Part shown: positions 1-5,481 of the stretch, in pieces | Numbering within the stretch: the first letter of the stretch is position 1 | Layout: each line of letters starts with the position of its first letter | Notes under the pieces: generated by a model | What the model was told of the DNA's origin: nothing | Databases searched by the model: none | The model's input: only the letters and a program-made list of their open reading frames with translations | Position numbers and translations under genes: made by a program | DNA from: JBEEMU01 sp043778315 | GTDB taxonomy: Bacteria > Bacteroidota > Bacteroidia > Chitinophagales > Saprospiraceae | Assembly: GCA_043778315.1 (NCBI GenBank) | Contig: JAYWGJ010000106.1 | Coordinates: 1-8,342 of the forward strand | DNA length: 8,342 nt | Direction of reading: 5' to 3'

Positions 1-327
1 AAAAAAGCAGCAACGACTACCTTAGTTCCTGCCAAAGGCGCGAAAGCAACCGACAAAGCAGGCACGAAACCAGCGACCAAAAAAATCGTACCGAAAAAAG
101 CGGTGACTACTACGGTTAAACCAAGTCAGCCGGCGGCTCCAGCAGCACCAGCTCCAGTAAAACCAACTGGTCCAACAAGTGGCAAGTCTAAATCGGACGC
201 AGCAAACGCGGCAGGAACAGGCGCAGCTACAAGCGGTAAAGCAAAGTCTGACCAGGCTCAATCATCAGGTACTGCAGCTCCTGCAACTGCTCCAACGAGT
301 GGTCGTGCGAAAGCTGACCCTAAGTAA
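1..327 (+). CDS. C-terminal fragment of a Lys/Ala/Pro/Thr-rich low-complexity protein (5' end outside window)
   Basis: The frame is open from base 1 to a TAA at 325-327, giving 108 visible residues; the true start lies upstream. I do not recognise the family. The visible part is almost entirely K, A, P, T, S and G, with many lysines, few acidic residues and no hydrophobic segment, so it should be a disordered basic tail. The octapeptide TSG[KR][SA]K[SA]D occurs three times (visible residues 59-66, 77-84 and 99-106), separated by Ala/Pro/Thr-rich spacers. Such tails occur on histone H1-like proteins and on some nucleic-acid-binding or envelope proteins. That is analogy only, because the domain that would identify the protein is missing. 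The GTG at 103 could serve as a start codon, but the same composition continues upstream of it, so I treat it as internal. A hairpin terminator follows the stop by about 20 bp. Confidence 0.75.
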   Translation, partial: KKAATTTLVPAKGAKATDKAGTKPATKKIVPKKAVTTTVKPSQPAAPAAPAPVKPTGPTSGKSKSDAANAAGTGAATSGKAKSDQAQSSGTAAPATAPTSGRAKADPK

Positions 328-346
328 TTTGGCTTAGGAGTATAAT

Positions 347-386
347 AAAAAAGCCGACTTTCTTAATTAAGAAAGCCGGCTTTTTT
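347..386. terminator. Bidirectional intrinsic terminator between convergent genes
   Basis: Arms at 347-364 and 369-386 form an 18-position stem around an AATT loop, with an A6 run at the left base and a T6 run at the right base. It can therefore stop transcripts from either side. The only imperfect position is A357 against C376. This is a mismatch in the + transcript but a U-G wobble in the - transcript, so the hairpin is better formed for the lipoprotein gene, whose stop lies 14 bp away. Confidence 0.88.
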
Positions 387-399
387 ATTGTGCTAAATA

Positions 400-906
400 C
401 TATTTTTTACCTGAAAGAGTATATTTAGTAGTCACAGGTGCCGCAGGTACAGTGGCATCAACCTCTACAACAACGATTGACATATTACTGCCACCGCTGT
501 ACTTACCCGATACCGTATAAGTATAAGGTGCTGCGCTGGTGTTACCGGTAAAGTTACGGTCTTTGTCCAAAGTAATAATCATTGGAGTATTGTTAAATAA
601 CGCCGATGCAACTTGCATTTGTTTAGAATCTGTACCATAAGTAGCTACTGTAAACGCTCTGTTAGAGTAAGTATTTTGTGGCGTAGCATCATCACTACCA
701 TTAAGAATGTAAGAACCTTTGTAGGTATCCCGCGTTGTAGTAGCACACAACTCACCCTCGTAGAAAGAAGGACATGCGCAAATGCCTTCCGCACAAGTAC
801 CGCCATTTTGGCAAACGATGTCTTTACAAGGGTCAGGCGTACAGTTCGCAAACGAAATAGCAACTACGGAAGCTGCTGCAAATAAATTGAAAAGATTTTT
901 TTTCAT
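400..906 (-). CDS. Small secreted lipoprotein with one N-terminal EGF-like domain
   Basis: The product has 168 residues. The N-terminus MKKNLFNLF is followed by a hydrophobic stretch to about residue 19, then FANC with Cys22 as the likely lipidated residue. Asn at -1 is unusual, because lipoboxes normally have G, A or S there. Directly after come six cysteines at 27, 32, 38, 43, 45 and 54, with spacing C-x4-C-x5-C-x4-C-x-C-x8-C. This is a canonical EGF-like domain containing the common QNGGTC core. Residues 60-168 are rich in T, S, Y, V and G and look beta-stranded; I recognise no domain there. Lipoproteins with a Cys-rich EGF module just after the lipid anchor are common in Bacteroidota. The protein is probably tethered to the outer membrane or cell surface; its partner and function are unknown. 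It appears monocistronic, with its own promoter and terminator. Confidence 0.87.
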   Translation of the reverse strand: MKKNLFNLFAAASVVAISFANCTPDPCKDIVCQNGGTCAEGICACPSFYEGELCATTTRDTYKGSYILNGSDDATPQNTYSNRAFTVATYGTDSKQMQVASALFNNTPMIITLDKDRNFTGNTSAAPYTYTVSGKYSGGSNMSIVVVEVDATVPAAPVTTKYTLSGKK

Positions 907-1018
907 AATCGAAAATTTTGATTTGGAATGATTAAATTAAATGGTTTAAATTATAATTGAATTGAACTTGAAATGAATTAAATTTTGTGATATAGTTTTT
1001 TACCCCGCTATTCCGCTG

Positions 1019-1026
1019 CAAAGGTA
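1019..1026 (-). promoter_or_regulatory. Bacteroidota-type -7 element for the EGF lipoprotein gene
   Basis: Read on the - strand this is TACCTTTG followed by CAGCGG, a perfect TAnnTTTG match. It predicts a start site near 1013 and a leader of about 107 nt. No TTTG or TTG is present at the expected -33 distance (around 1045-1050), so the assignment rests on the -7 box and its position alone. Confidence 0.55.
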
Positions 1027-1314
1027 CAACTAAGTTTTGATATTAAGAATATAATGCTGTTTTTTATTTTTTAAATACAGAATTGTCTAATATTTGGTGT
1101 GCGACACAAACCTACTACACTATAACGTTTCGAAACACGGATTCGATGCCTCGAGGTATAAATATTTTTTTATTATATTTGTTTTTTATTAAAATATATC
1201 GGCAGTAGGTAAAGCACGACGTTTACGAAACTTCGAAAGTTTCGCAAACGCAGGCGTTGCTACCATAAAAACAATTTATTTTACCAATTTATTTTTATTA
1301 CCACAAAAAAAACT
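1027..1314. other. AT-rich intergenic region between divergent promoters, no gene seen
   Basis: No convincing reading frame or RNA gene is visible here. The stretch is strongly AT-rich around 1052-1080, 1160-1200 and 1265-1310. It contains a 10 bp perfect palindrome GTTTCGAAAC (1127-1136), an 8 bp palindrome CCTCGAGG (1149-1156), and the long imperfect palindrome listed separately at 1208-1264. All of this lies upstream of both predicted start sites, so it would not be in either leader. Confidence 0.6.
1208..1264. repeat. 57 bp imperfect palindrome with a TTCGAA centre
   Basis: The core arms GTTTACGAAACTT (1221-1233) and AAGTTTCGCAAAC (1237-1249) pair with one imperfect position (A1225/C1245, a U-G wobble on the - strand) around a 3 nt loop. 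One more pair, C1220-G1250, extends the core. Further out, GGTA (1208-1211) and TACC (1261-1264) close an imperfect outer stem. There is no T-run, so it is not a terminator. A dispersed REP-like element or a regulator site between the divergent genes are both possible. Confidence 0.65.
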
Positions 1315-1322
1315 TACCTTTA
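1315..1322 (+). promoter_or_regulatory. Probable -7 element of rplY
   Basis: TACCTTTA matches TAnnTTTG at all but the last position and sits 67 bp before the rplY ATG. It would start transcription near 1328. No TTTG is seen at the -33 distance; the upstream sequence is T/A-rich there. The predicted leader contains a possible hairpin: CGCC (1323-1326) pairs with GGCG (1349-1352) around a perfect palindrome ACTATATAGT (1336-1345). Confidence 0.4.
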
Positions 1323-1388
1323 CGCCCGCTTATATACTATATAGTGTAGGCGATAAAAAATATTTTTTAATAACAAAATTAATTCAGT

Positions 1389-1988
1389 ATGCAAACAGTA
1401 TCCATCGAGGGTAAAATCAGAGACGGCAGAGGCAAAAAAGCCAACAAGGATTTGAGAGGCGGCGGTTTAGTTCCTGCGGTAATTTACGGCGGCGACACAA
1501 ACATCACGTTTTCTGCGCCTGCGTCGGCGTTTCGCGCATTAGTTTACACGCCTGATTTTCACGTTGCGGAAATCACGGTAGCAGGTAAAACTTACCGCGC
1601 ATTCGTCAAAGAATTGCAATTCCACCCCGTAAACGACTCGCTCGTTCACGTTGATTTTGTGGAGTTAATACCTGGCAAAGAGGTAAAAGTGTTAGTGCCG
1701 TTGCGCCTCACAGGCGTATCAAAAGGCGTAAAAATAGGCGGTAAACTCCTACAAAACGTCCGCAAAGTGTTGTTGAAAACAAGCGTAGAGTCGTTGGTCG
1801 ACCACGTTTCTTTGGACATCACGGAGTTGGATTTGGGTAAATCGTTGCGTATCCGCGACATCAAAGTAGGCGACGACACGCAAATCATGCAGTCGGCAGG
1901 TACACCCGTTGTAACTATCGAGATTCCTCGTGCGTTGCGTTCCGCACAAGCTGCAGCAGCAAAAGAAGAAGGCAAAAAGAAAAAATAA
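1389..1988 (+). CDS. rplY: 50S ribosomal protein L25 / general stress protein CTC family
   Basis: The product has 199 residues and binds 5S rRNA in the large ribosomal subunit. The N-terminal L25 domain spans about residues 3-92. It carries the family motif VPAVIYGG (28-35) and the stretch around KELQFHPV (74-81) ending in HVDF (87-90). A second beta domain of the TL5/CTC type covers about 98-182, beginning VKVLVPL and including GVSKGVKIGG (109-118). The C-terminus is an Ala/Glu/Lys-rich tail ending in four lysines. The length fits the two-domain CTC form rather than the roughly 95-residue E. coli L25. The ATG is preceded by an A/T-rich leader with no Shine-Dalgarno, and the protein aligns with the family from residue 1. 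The gene is alone in its transcription unit. CTC proteins are stress-induced in some bacteria, but nothing here proves that. Confidence 0.95.
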   Translation: MQTVSIEGKIRDGRGKKANKDLRGGGLVPAVIYGGDTNITFSAPASAFRALVYTPDFHVAEITVAGKTYRAFVKELQFHPVNDSLVHVDFVELIPGKEVKVLVPLRLTGVSKGVKIGGKLLQNVRKVLLKTSVESLVDHVSLDITELDLGKSLRIRDIKVGDDTQIMQSAGTPVVTIEIPRALRSAQAAAAKEEGKKKK

Positions 1989-2025
1989 TTGGTTGTCTTC
2001 ACAATACAGTTATTTTTTATACCAA

Positions 2026-2064
2026 AAAAAAGCTGCGTTCCTTTGCAAGGAACGCAGCTTTTTT
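2026..2064. terminator. Bidirectional intrinsic terminator between rplY and the fadN-like gene
   Basis: Perfect 18 bp stem: arms 2026-2043 and 2047-2064 around the 3 nt loop TGC, with core AGCTGCGTTCCTT pairing with AAGGAACGCAGCT. A T6 run follows on the + strand. On the - strand the A8 run at 2024-2031 gives a U-tract. It can end transcription of both convergent genes and lies 37 bp after the rplY stop. Confidence 0.93.
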
Positions 2065-2073
2065 ACTTATTAT

Positions 2074-2091
2074 CGCGGGTTGAAACCCGCG
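2074..2091. repeat. Short GC-rich hairpin just after the fadN-like stop codon
   Basis: CGCGGGTT (2074-2081) and AACCCGCG (2084-2091) form an 8 bp perfect stem with a two-base loop, 5 bp beyond the stop codon at 2097-2099. It has no adjoining T-run and differs from the neighbouring terminator. It may protect the mRNA 3' end or be a copy of a dispersed palindromic repeat. From this window alone I cannot tell. Confidence 0.6.
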
Positions 2092-2096
2092 CGCCG

Positions 2097-4478
2097 TTAA
2101 TTTCGCAACGGTTTGTTTTTCGTAAGCATATATTGAATGCGCTCAAGCGATTTTGGTTCAGCGATAAGCGACATAAACCCTTCGCGCTCAATGTCTAAGA
2201 GGTATTGCTCGCTCACCAATTGCTGCGAAGTGAGGTCGCCGCCGCAAAGCACATAAGCGATTTTTTTAGCAATTTTTATATCATGCTCACTGGCATAATT
2301 GCCGTATTGCAACGAAGCCGCCGCCGTGTAGAGCGCGCCTAGACCCGTTCTGCCGAGTACCATAATGTCCTCGCGCTGAATAGGTTTGATGTAATTAGGC
2401 GCAAGCTGCAAAACGATTTTTTTTGCCTCCGCAATATTGCGCTGTCCGTTCACCGCAACGTAGTCGCGTCCGTGTAGCAAGTAGCCGTAATTGTAGGCTT
2501 CGTGTGCCGAAGTACCTACTTTTGCGGTTGCGATAGTCGTAAACTGCTCGATAATGGTCGGAATTTGTACATCGCCCTTGAAGTAGCGGTCGCTTGCGCG
2601 CAACGCAAACTCCTTAGTGCCGCCGCCGCCTGGCAAAATACCTACGCCAACTTCCACCAAACCGATATAGCTTTCCGCCGACGCGACAACCGAGTCGCAG
2701 TGCATACTTATTTCGCAGCCGCCACCAAAGACGTAGCCTTGTGTAGCCGCTACGACGGGTATTGCTGAGTAACGGCAACGCATCGAGGTGTCTTGAAACG
2801 CCTTTACCGCGTAGTTCAGTTCGTCCCATTCTTGCTCGTAAGCCATCATAGCGACCATCATCAAGTTCGCGCCGACCGAAAAATTAGTGGCATTATTGCC
2901 AATAACCACGCCGTTCCAACCTTCATTTTCGGCTATTTCTATCGCTTTATTGATGCCTTCCATCACGCCGCCGCCAATCGTATTCGCTTTGCTGCGAAAC
3001 TCAACGCAAAGTACGCCGTCGCCAATATCATGTATCGTACATTCGCTATTCGCCCAAACGGGTTTTTGCTCACGGATATTATCCAATACAATTACCGCGT
3101 CTGCGCCTGGAACTGTCAAATAAGATTTGGTGGCAATATCGTAGTATTTAGGACTGCCGTTTTCTACTTTATAAAACGAAGTATGCCCTGCTGCCAACAT
3201 TTCTTTGACCCACGCACCGATGGTGTAACCTGCTGCTTCACAGAGGGTTACGCCTTTTTCGATACCAATCATATCCCAATACTGAAACGGACCTACTTGC
3301 CATGCAAAACCCGCACGGAGCGCGTCATCGATAGAAAAAGTACTGTCTGCTATTTCGGGAATACGGTTAGAAACGTAAGCAAATAAGCCGAGATGCGATT
3401 GTCGTATCAGTTCGCCTGCCTTGTCTTTCGCATCAAATAGCTGACGGAAACGCGGCGCAAGGTCTTCTACTTGTTTTGCCATCTCGAGCGACGGAATCGA
3501 CACTTTTTTGGACGGCTCGTAAGTGAGCGTTTCCAAGTTGAGTGCCAAAATCTCTTTGCCGCCTGCACTTTTGTTCACTTTATAAAAACCTTGTTGGGTT
3601 TTGTTACCCAAAAATTTATTGTCCAACAAAAATTGAATGTATTTTGGCGTAGCAAACGACGCGGCTTGCTCGTCGTTCGGGCAGTTTGCCACGATGCCGT
3701 GCGTCACTTTGTCGGCGGTATCTAAACCGACTAGGTCGGCGAGGCGGAACGTGCCTGTATTCGGGCGACCGATAGCCGGACCCGTCATTTTATCCACTTC
3801 CTCTACGGTCAAGCCGAGTTCGGTAGTGAGTTGAAATATTTTAGCCATAGCGTAAACGCCGACTCGGTTCGCGATGAATGCAGGCGTATCTTTGCATTTT
3901 ACGGTTTGTTTGCCCAAAAACGTTTCGCCGTAGTGCATAAAGAAATCAACGACCGATTTGTCTGTTCCCGCGTGCGGAATCACCTCGAGCAAACGGAGGT
4001 AGCGCGGCGGATTGAAGAAGTGCGTACCGCAAAAATTGCGCTGAAAATCGTCGCTTCTGCCTGCCGCCATCAAATGTATCGGAATCCCCGACGTATTTGA
4101 CGTGATAAGCGAGCCTTTGCGGCGATATTGCTCCACTTTTTCAAAAACTTGCTGCTTGATGTCGAGCCGTTCTACCACGACCTCGATAATCCAATCGCAG
4201 TCCGCGATGCGTTTCATATCATCGTCAAAATTGCCCGTTTTGATGCGCGACGCGAACGCCACATCATATATAGGTGCAGGTTTGCTTTTGAGTGCGGTTT
4301 GCAAAGCGGTGTTTACGATGCGGTTGCGCGCCTCGGGTTTGGCTTTTTCCTCGTCTTTGAGGTCGAACGGGACGATGTCTAAAAGCAAGACTTCCAAGCC
4401 GATATTGGCAAAATGGCAAGCGATGCCGCTACCCATCACGCCGCTCCCAAGAACGGCTACTTTTCTGATTCGTTTCAT
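2097..4478 (-). CDS. fadN: 3-hydroxyacyl-CoA dehydrogenase / enoyl-CoA hydratase fusion, FadN type
   Basis: This 793-residue fatty acid beta-oxidation enzyme combines the hydration and NAD+-dependent oxidation steps. The dehydrogenase comes first: Rossmann motif GSGVMG (11-16), acidic residue D34 at the end of strand 2, SNTS (127-130), catalytic dyad H153/E165 (spacing 12, as in the family), and the KDTPAFIANR signature (196-205). A second 3HCDH C-terminal domain lies at about 360-430. The crotonase domain starts near 480. It has GGGCE (585-589) and GLVE (606-609), supplying the two catalytic glutamates E589 and E609, then GILPGGGG (613-620). This domain order is that of Bacillus FadN, the reverse of E. 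coli FadB, and the C-terminus KPLRN is also typical. The start is fixed by the Rossmann strand beginning at residue 6. The usual partners, thiolase and acyl-CoA dehydrogenase, are not adjacent: the gene has its own promoter and terminator. Confidence 0.95.
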   Translation of the reverse strand: MKRIRKVAVLGSGVMGSGIACHFANIGLEVLLLDIVPFDLKDEEKAKPEARNRIVNTALQTALKSKPAPIYDVAFASRIKTGNFDDDMKRIADCDWIIEVVVERLDIKQQVFEKVEQYRRKGSLITSNTSGIPIHLMAAGRSDDFQRNFCGTHFFNPPRYLRLLEVIPHAGTDKSVVDFFMHYGETFLGKQTVKCKDTPAFIANRVGVYAMAKIFQLTTELGLTVEEVDKMTGPAIGRPNTGTFRLADLVGLDTADKVTHGIVANCPNDEQAASFATPKYIQFLLDNKFLGNKTQQGFYKVNKSAGGKEILALNLETLTYEPSKKVSIPSLEMAKQVEDLAPRFRQLFDAKDKAGELIRQSHLGLFAYVSNRIPEIADSTFSIDDALRAGFAWQVGPFQYWDMIGIEKGVTLCEAAGYTIGAWVKEMLAAGHTSFYKVENGSPKYYDIATKSYLTVPGADAVIVLDNIREQKPVWANSECTIHDIGDGVLCVEFRSKANTIGGGVMEGINKAIEIAENEGWNGVVIGNNATNFSVGANLMMVAMMAYEQEWDELNYAVKAFQDTSMRCRYSAIPVVAATQGYVFGGGCEISMHCDSVVASAESYIGLVEVGVGILPGGGGTKEFALRASDRYFKGDVQIPTIIEQFTTIATAKVGTSAHEAYNYGYLLHGRDYVAVNGQRNIAEAKKIVLQLAPNYIKPIQREDIMVLGRTGLGALYTAAASLQYGNYASEHDIKIAKKIAYVLCGGDLTSQQLVSEQYLLDIEREGFMSLIAEPKSLERIQYMLTKNKPLRN

Positions 4479-4542
4479 CTTTTTTGTATTGGCGCAAAGC
4501 CGTTAATTATTTGTTTATTTTCTTATTTTTCAAATATTAGTG

Positions 4543-4572
4543 CAAAACTAAGTATCTTTTGCGAATAACAAA
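4543..4572 (-). promoter_or_regulatory. Bacteroidota-type -33/-7 promoter of the fadN-like gene
   Basis: On the - strand, TTTG (4572-4569) is followed after 18 bp by TAGTTTTG (4550-4543), a full TAnnTTTG match continuing as CAC. The predicted start site is near 4537, giving a leader of about 60 nt. The upstream side (4589-4624) is very A/T-rich. This is the best two-box promoter in the window. Confidence 0.65.
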
Positions 4573-4626
4573 AAAGATTAGCGAAAATTCGCTACAAAAA
4601 AGAAAAATATATTTTTATTTCTATGT

Positions 4627-4690
4627 AGATTTGGTAGATTTGGTAAATCTTAGAGATTTGCCAAATCTGAACAAAATCTGAACAAATCTA
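4627..4690. repeat. Palindromic repeat cluster, copy 1 (AGATTTGG family)
   Basis: A 33 bp core (4636-4668) consists of two small palindromes, AGATTTGGTAAATCT (4636-4650) and AGATTTGCCAAATCT (4654-4668), which together also form one long hairpin. Partial extra units flank it: AGATTTGGT at 4627-4635, and two AAATCTGAAC/AAATCTAAC-like units up to 4690. A near-identical core recurs at 5441-5473 on the other side of hsp20. It lies between the hsp20 terminator and the fadN-like promoter. Confidence 0.8.
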
Positions 4691-4706
4691 ACAAACAGCA
4701 CCTAAG

Positions 4707-4743
4707 AAAAAATGTGACCCGCAGTTTTCACTACGGGTCACAT
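4707..4743 (-). terminator. Intrinsic terminator of hsp20
   Basis: Read on the - strand, a 14-position stem (arms 4743-4730 and 4725-4712) closes a GAAA tetraloop and is followed by a U6 tract (4712-4707). The one non-Watson-Crick position is a U-G wobble on the - strand but a C/A mismatch on the + strand, so it is built for hsp20, whose stop lies 24 bp upstream. Confidence 0.92.
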
Positions 4744-4767
4744 CTAAGGAATGAAAAAACGCTATGC

Positions 4768-5250
4768 TTACGCGATACTTATTTCGCGTTGTAATGCGGT
4801 TTCGTTTACTTTTTTTGGTAAATTAACCACCAAAATACCATTTTCGTAGGCTGCTGTAATCGCGTTTTGGTCAATATGCTCGGGCAGCTCGAAGCTGCGT
4901 TTGAAGTTATCGTAACCAAATTCGCGACGTAGCCATTGCGTAGCCGGCTCTTGTGTTTCGTGTTGCGGCGTAGGCTCGTCTTGCGTGTTTGGCGTAGCAT
5001 TAGTAGCTACTTCTACGGCCAATTTTGCCTTCACGAGGCTGATGCGAAAACGGTCTTTGGTCAGCCCTGGCGCAGCTAAATGCACCTGATATGCCGCGTC
5101 GGTTTGGGTGATGTTCACGGCTGGCGTGTACTGATAGCTGTCGCTACCGATGCGCTGATTGATGCCGCCGTGCAGCATTCCATCTACTAATTGAGTGAGG
5201 CGTTGCGATGACGCAACGGGCAATAACGGATTAAAACGAACGAAAGTCAT
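4768..5250 (-). CDS. Small heat shock protein, Hsp20 / alpha-crystallin family
   Basis: This 160-residue protein is an ATP-independent holdase chaperone that binds unfolding proteins and forms oligomers in the cytoplasm. The N-terminal arm is about residues 1-42. The alpha-crystallin domain begins at YTPAVNITQT (41-50) and includes APGLTKD (60-66). It is interrupted by an acidic, Pro/Thr/Gln-rich linker at about 83-104, resumes at FGYDNFKRSFELP (111-123), and carries the family hallmark ENGILVVNLPK (136-146). The C-terminal I-x-I motif that docks onto neighbouring subunits is present as ISI (157-159). The length is normal. ATG is at the 5' end of the frame with FNPLLP close behind, as in related proteins. 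The gene is monocistronic, with a strong terminator and a long control region holding a sigma-54-type promoter. No CIRCE element for HrcA is visible. Confidence 0.95.
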   Translation of the reverse strand: MTFVRFNPLLPVASSQRLTQLVDGMLHGGINQRIGSDSYQYTPAVNITQTDAAYQVHLAAPGLTKDRFRISLVKAKLAVEVATNATPNTQDEPTPQHETQEPATQWLRREFGYDNFKRSFELPEHIDQNAITAAYENGILVVNLPKKVNETALQREISIA

Positions 5251-5305
5251 AGTTATTATTTTTTGAAATTAACGAAAAATGTAGAAATTGTACTGTACTA
5301 AAAAC

Positions 5306-5317
5306 TCAAACGTTTGA
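5306..5317. promoter_or_regulatory. Perfect 12 bp palindrome at the hsp20 transcription start region
   Basis: TCAAACGTTTGA is an exact palindrome lying about +2 to +13 from the start site predicted by the sigma-54 promoter (near 5319). It could be an operator. Alternatively, its - strand half AACGTTTG is one base from a housekeeping -7 box (TAnnTTTG), with TTG 17 bp upstream (5332-5334), so a second promoter is possible. Confidence 0.4.
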
Positions 5318-5329
5318 TATTTCCTAATT

Positions 5330-5346
5330 TGCAATTCTTGTGCCAA
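5330..5346 (-). promoter_or_regulatory. Sigma-54 (RpoN) -24/-12 promoter of hsp20
   Basis: Read on the - strand this is TTGGCACAAGAATTGCA. It matches the sigma-54 consensus TGGCACR-N4-TTGCW at every defined position, and the invariant GG (5344-5343) and GC (5332-5331) are exactly 10 bp apart. The predicted start site is near 5319, leaving a leader of about 70 nt before the hsp20 ATG. Such promoters need an ATP-hydrolysing enhancer-binding protein; candidate sites lie immediately upstream. Confidence 0.72.
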
Positions 5347-5368
5347 TTAGATAAACGCTTGATAGTCA

Positions 5369-5432
5369 GACAATTTGACATTTAATTAAAATCAAAAAAA
5401 GACATTTTGACGGTATTTTATTTCAAAATGAC
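5369..5432 (-). promoter_or_regulatory. Three copies of a GACAWTTTGA-like motif: candidate enhancer-binding-protein sites
   Basis: GACAATTTGAC (5369-5379) and GACATTTTGAC (5401-5411) differ at one base and start 32 bp apart, about three helical turns. A third, inverted copy, TCAAAATGAC (5423-5432), forms an inverted repeat with the second (CATTTTGA 5403-5410 / TCAAAATG 5423-5430). They fall at roughly -50 to -60, -82 to -92 and -104 to -113 from the predicted sigma-54 start site, the usual range for activator sites. Confidence 0.55.
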
Positions 5433-5440
5433 AATATGGC

Positions 5441-5473
5441 AGATTTGGTAAATCTCTAAGATTTGCCAAATCT
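5441..5473. repeat. Palindromic repeat, copy 2 (AGATTTGG family)
   Basis: This 33 bp element is composed of AGATTTGGTAAATCT (5441-5455), a CTA linker, and AGATTTGCCAAATCT (5459-5473). It matches copy 1 (4636-4668) except in the linker, where CTA replaces TAG, that is, its reverse complement. It lies 8 bp beyond the lolD stop, without a T-run, and upstream of the hsp20 control region. Confidence 0.8.
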
Positions 5474-5481
5474 ATAAATCA

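Noticed and set aside
341..346. TATAAT box
   Set aside because: It sits between a stop codon and a terminator hairpin with no gene downstream on that strand; Bacteroidota promoters use TAnnTTTG rather than TATAAT.
1989..2198. 69-codon frame directly after rplY
   Set aside because: It begins at the base after the rplY stop, runs through the terminator hairpin and into the antisense of the fadN-like gene, and has no homology-like features.
2793..3386. 197-codon open frame on the + strand
   Set aside because: It lies wholly inside the fadN-like gene on the opposite strand and has no recognisable domain or start context; codon bias of the real gene keeps it open.
4627..4690. CRISPR-like repeats
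   Set aside because: The units are short, directly abutting palindromes without uniform spacers, and no cas gene is present.
5251..5481. CIRCE (HrcA) operator upstream of hsp20
   Set aside because: No TTAGCACTC-N9-GAGTGCTAA-like pair is present; the palindromes found have unrelated sequence.
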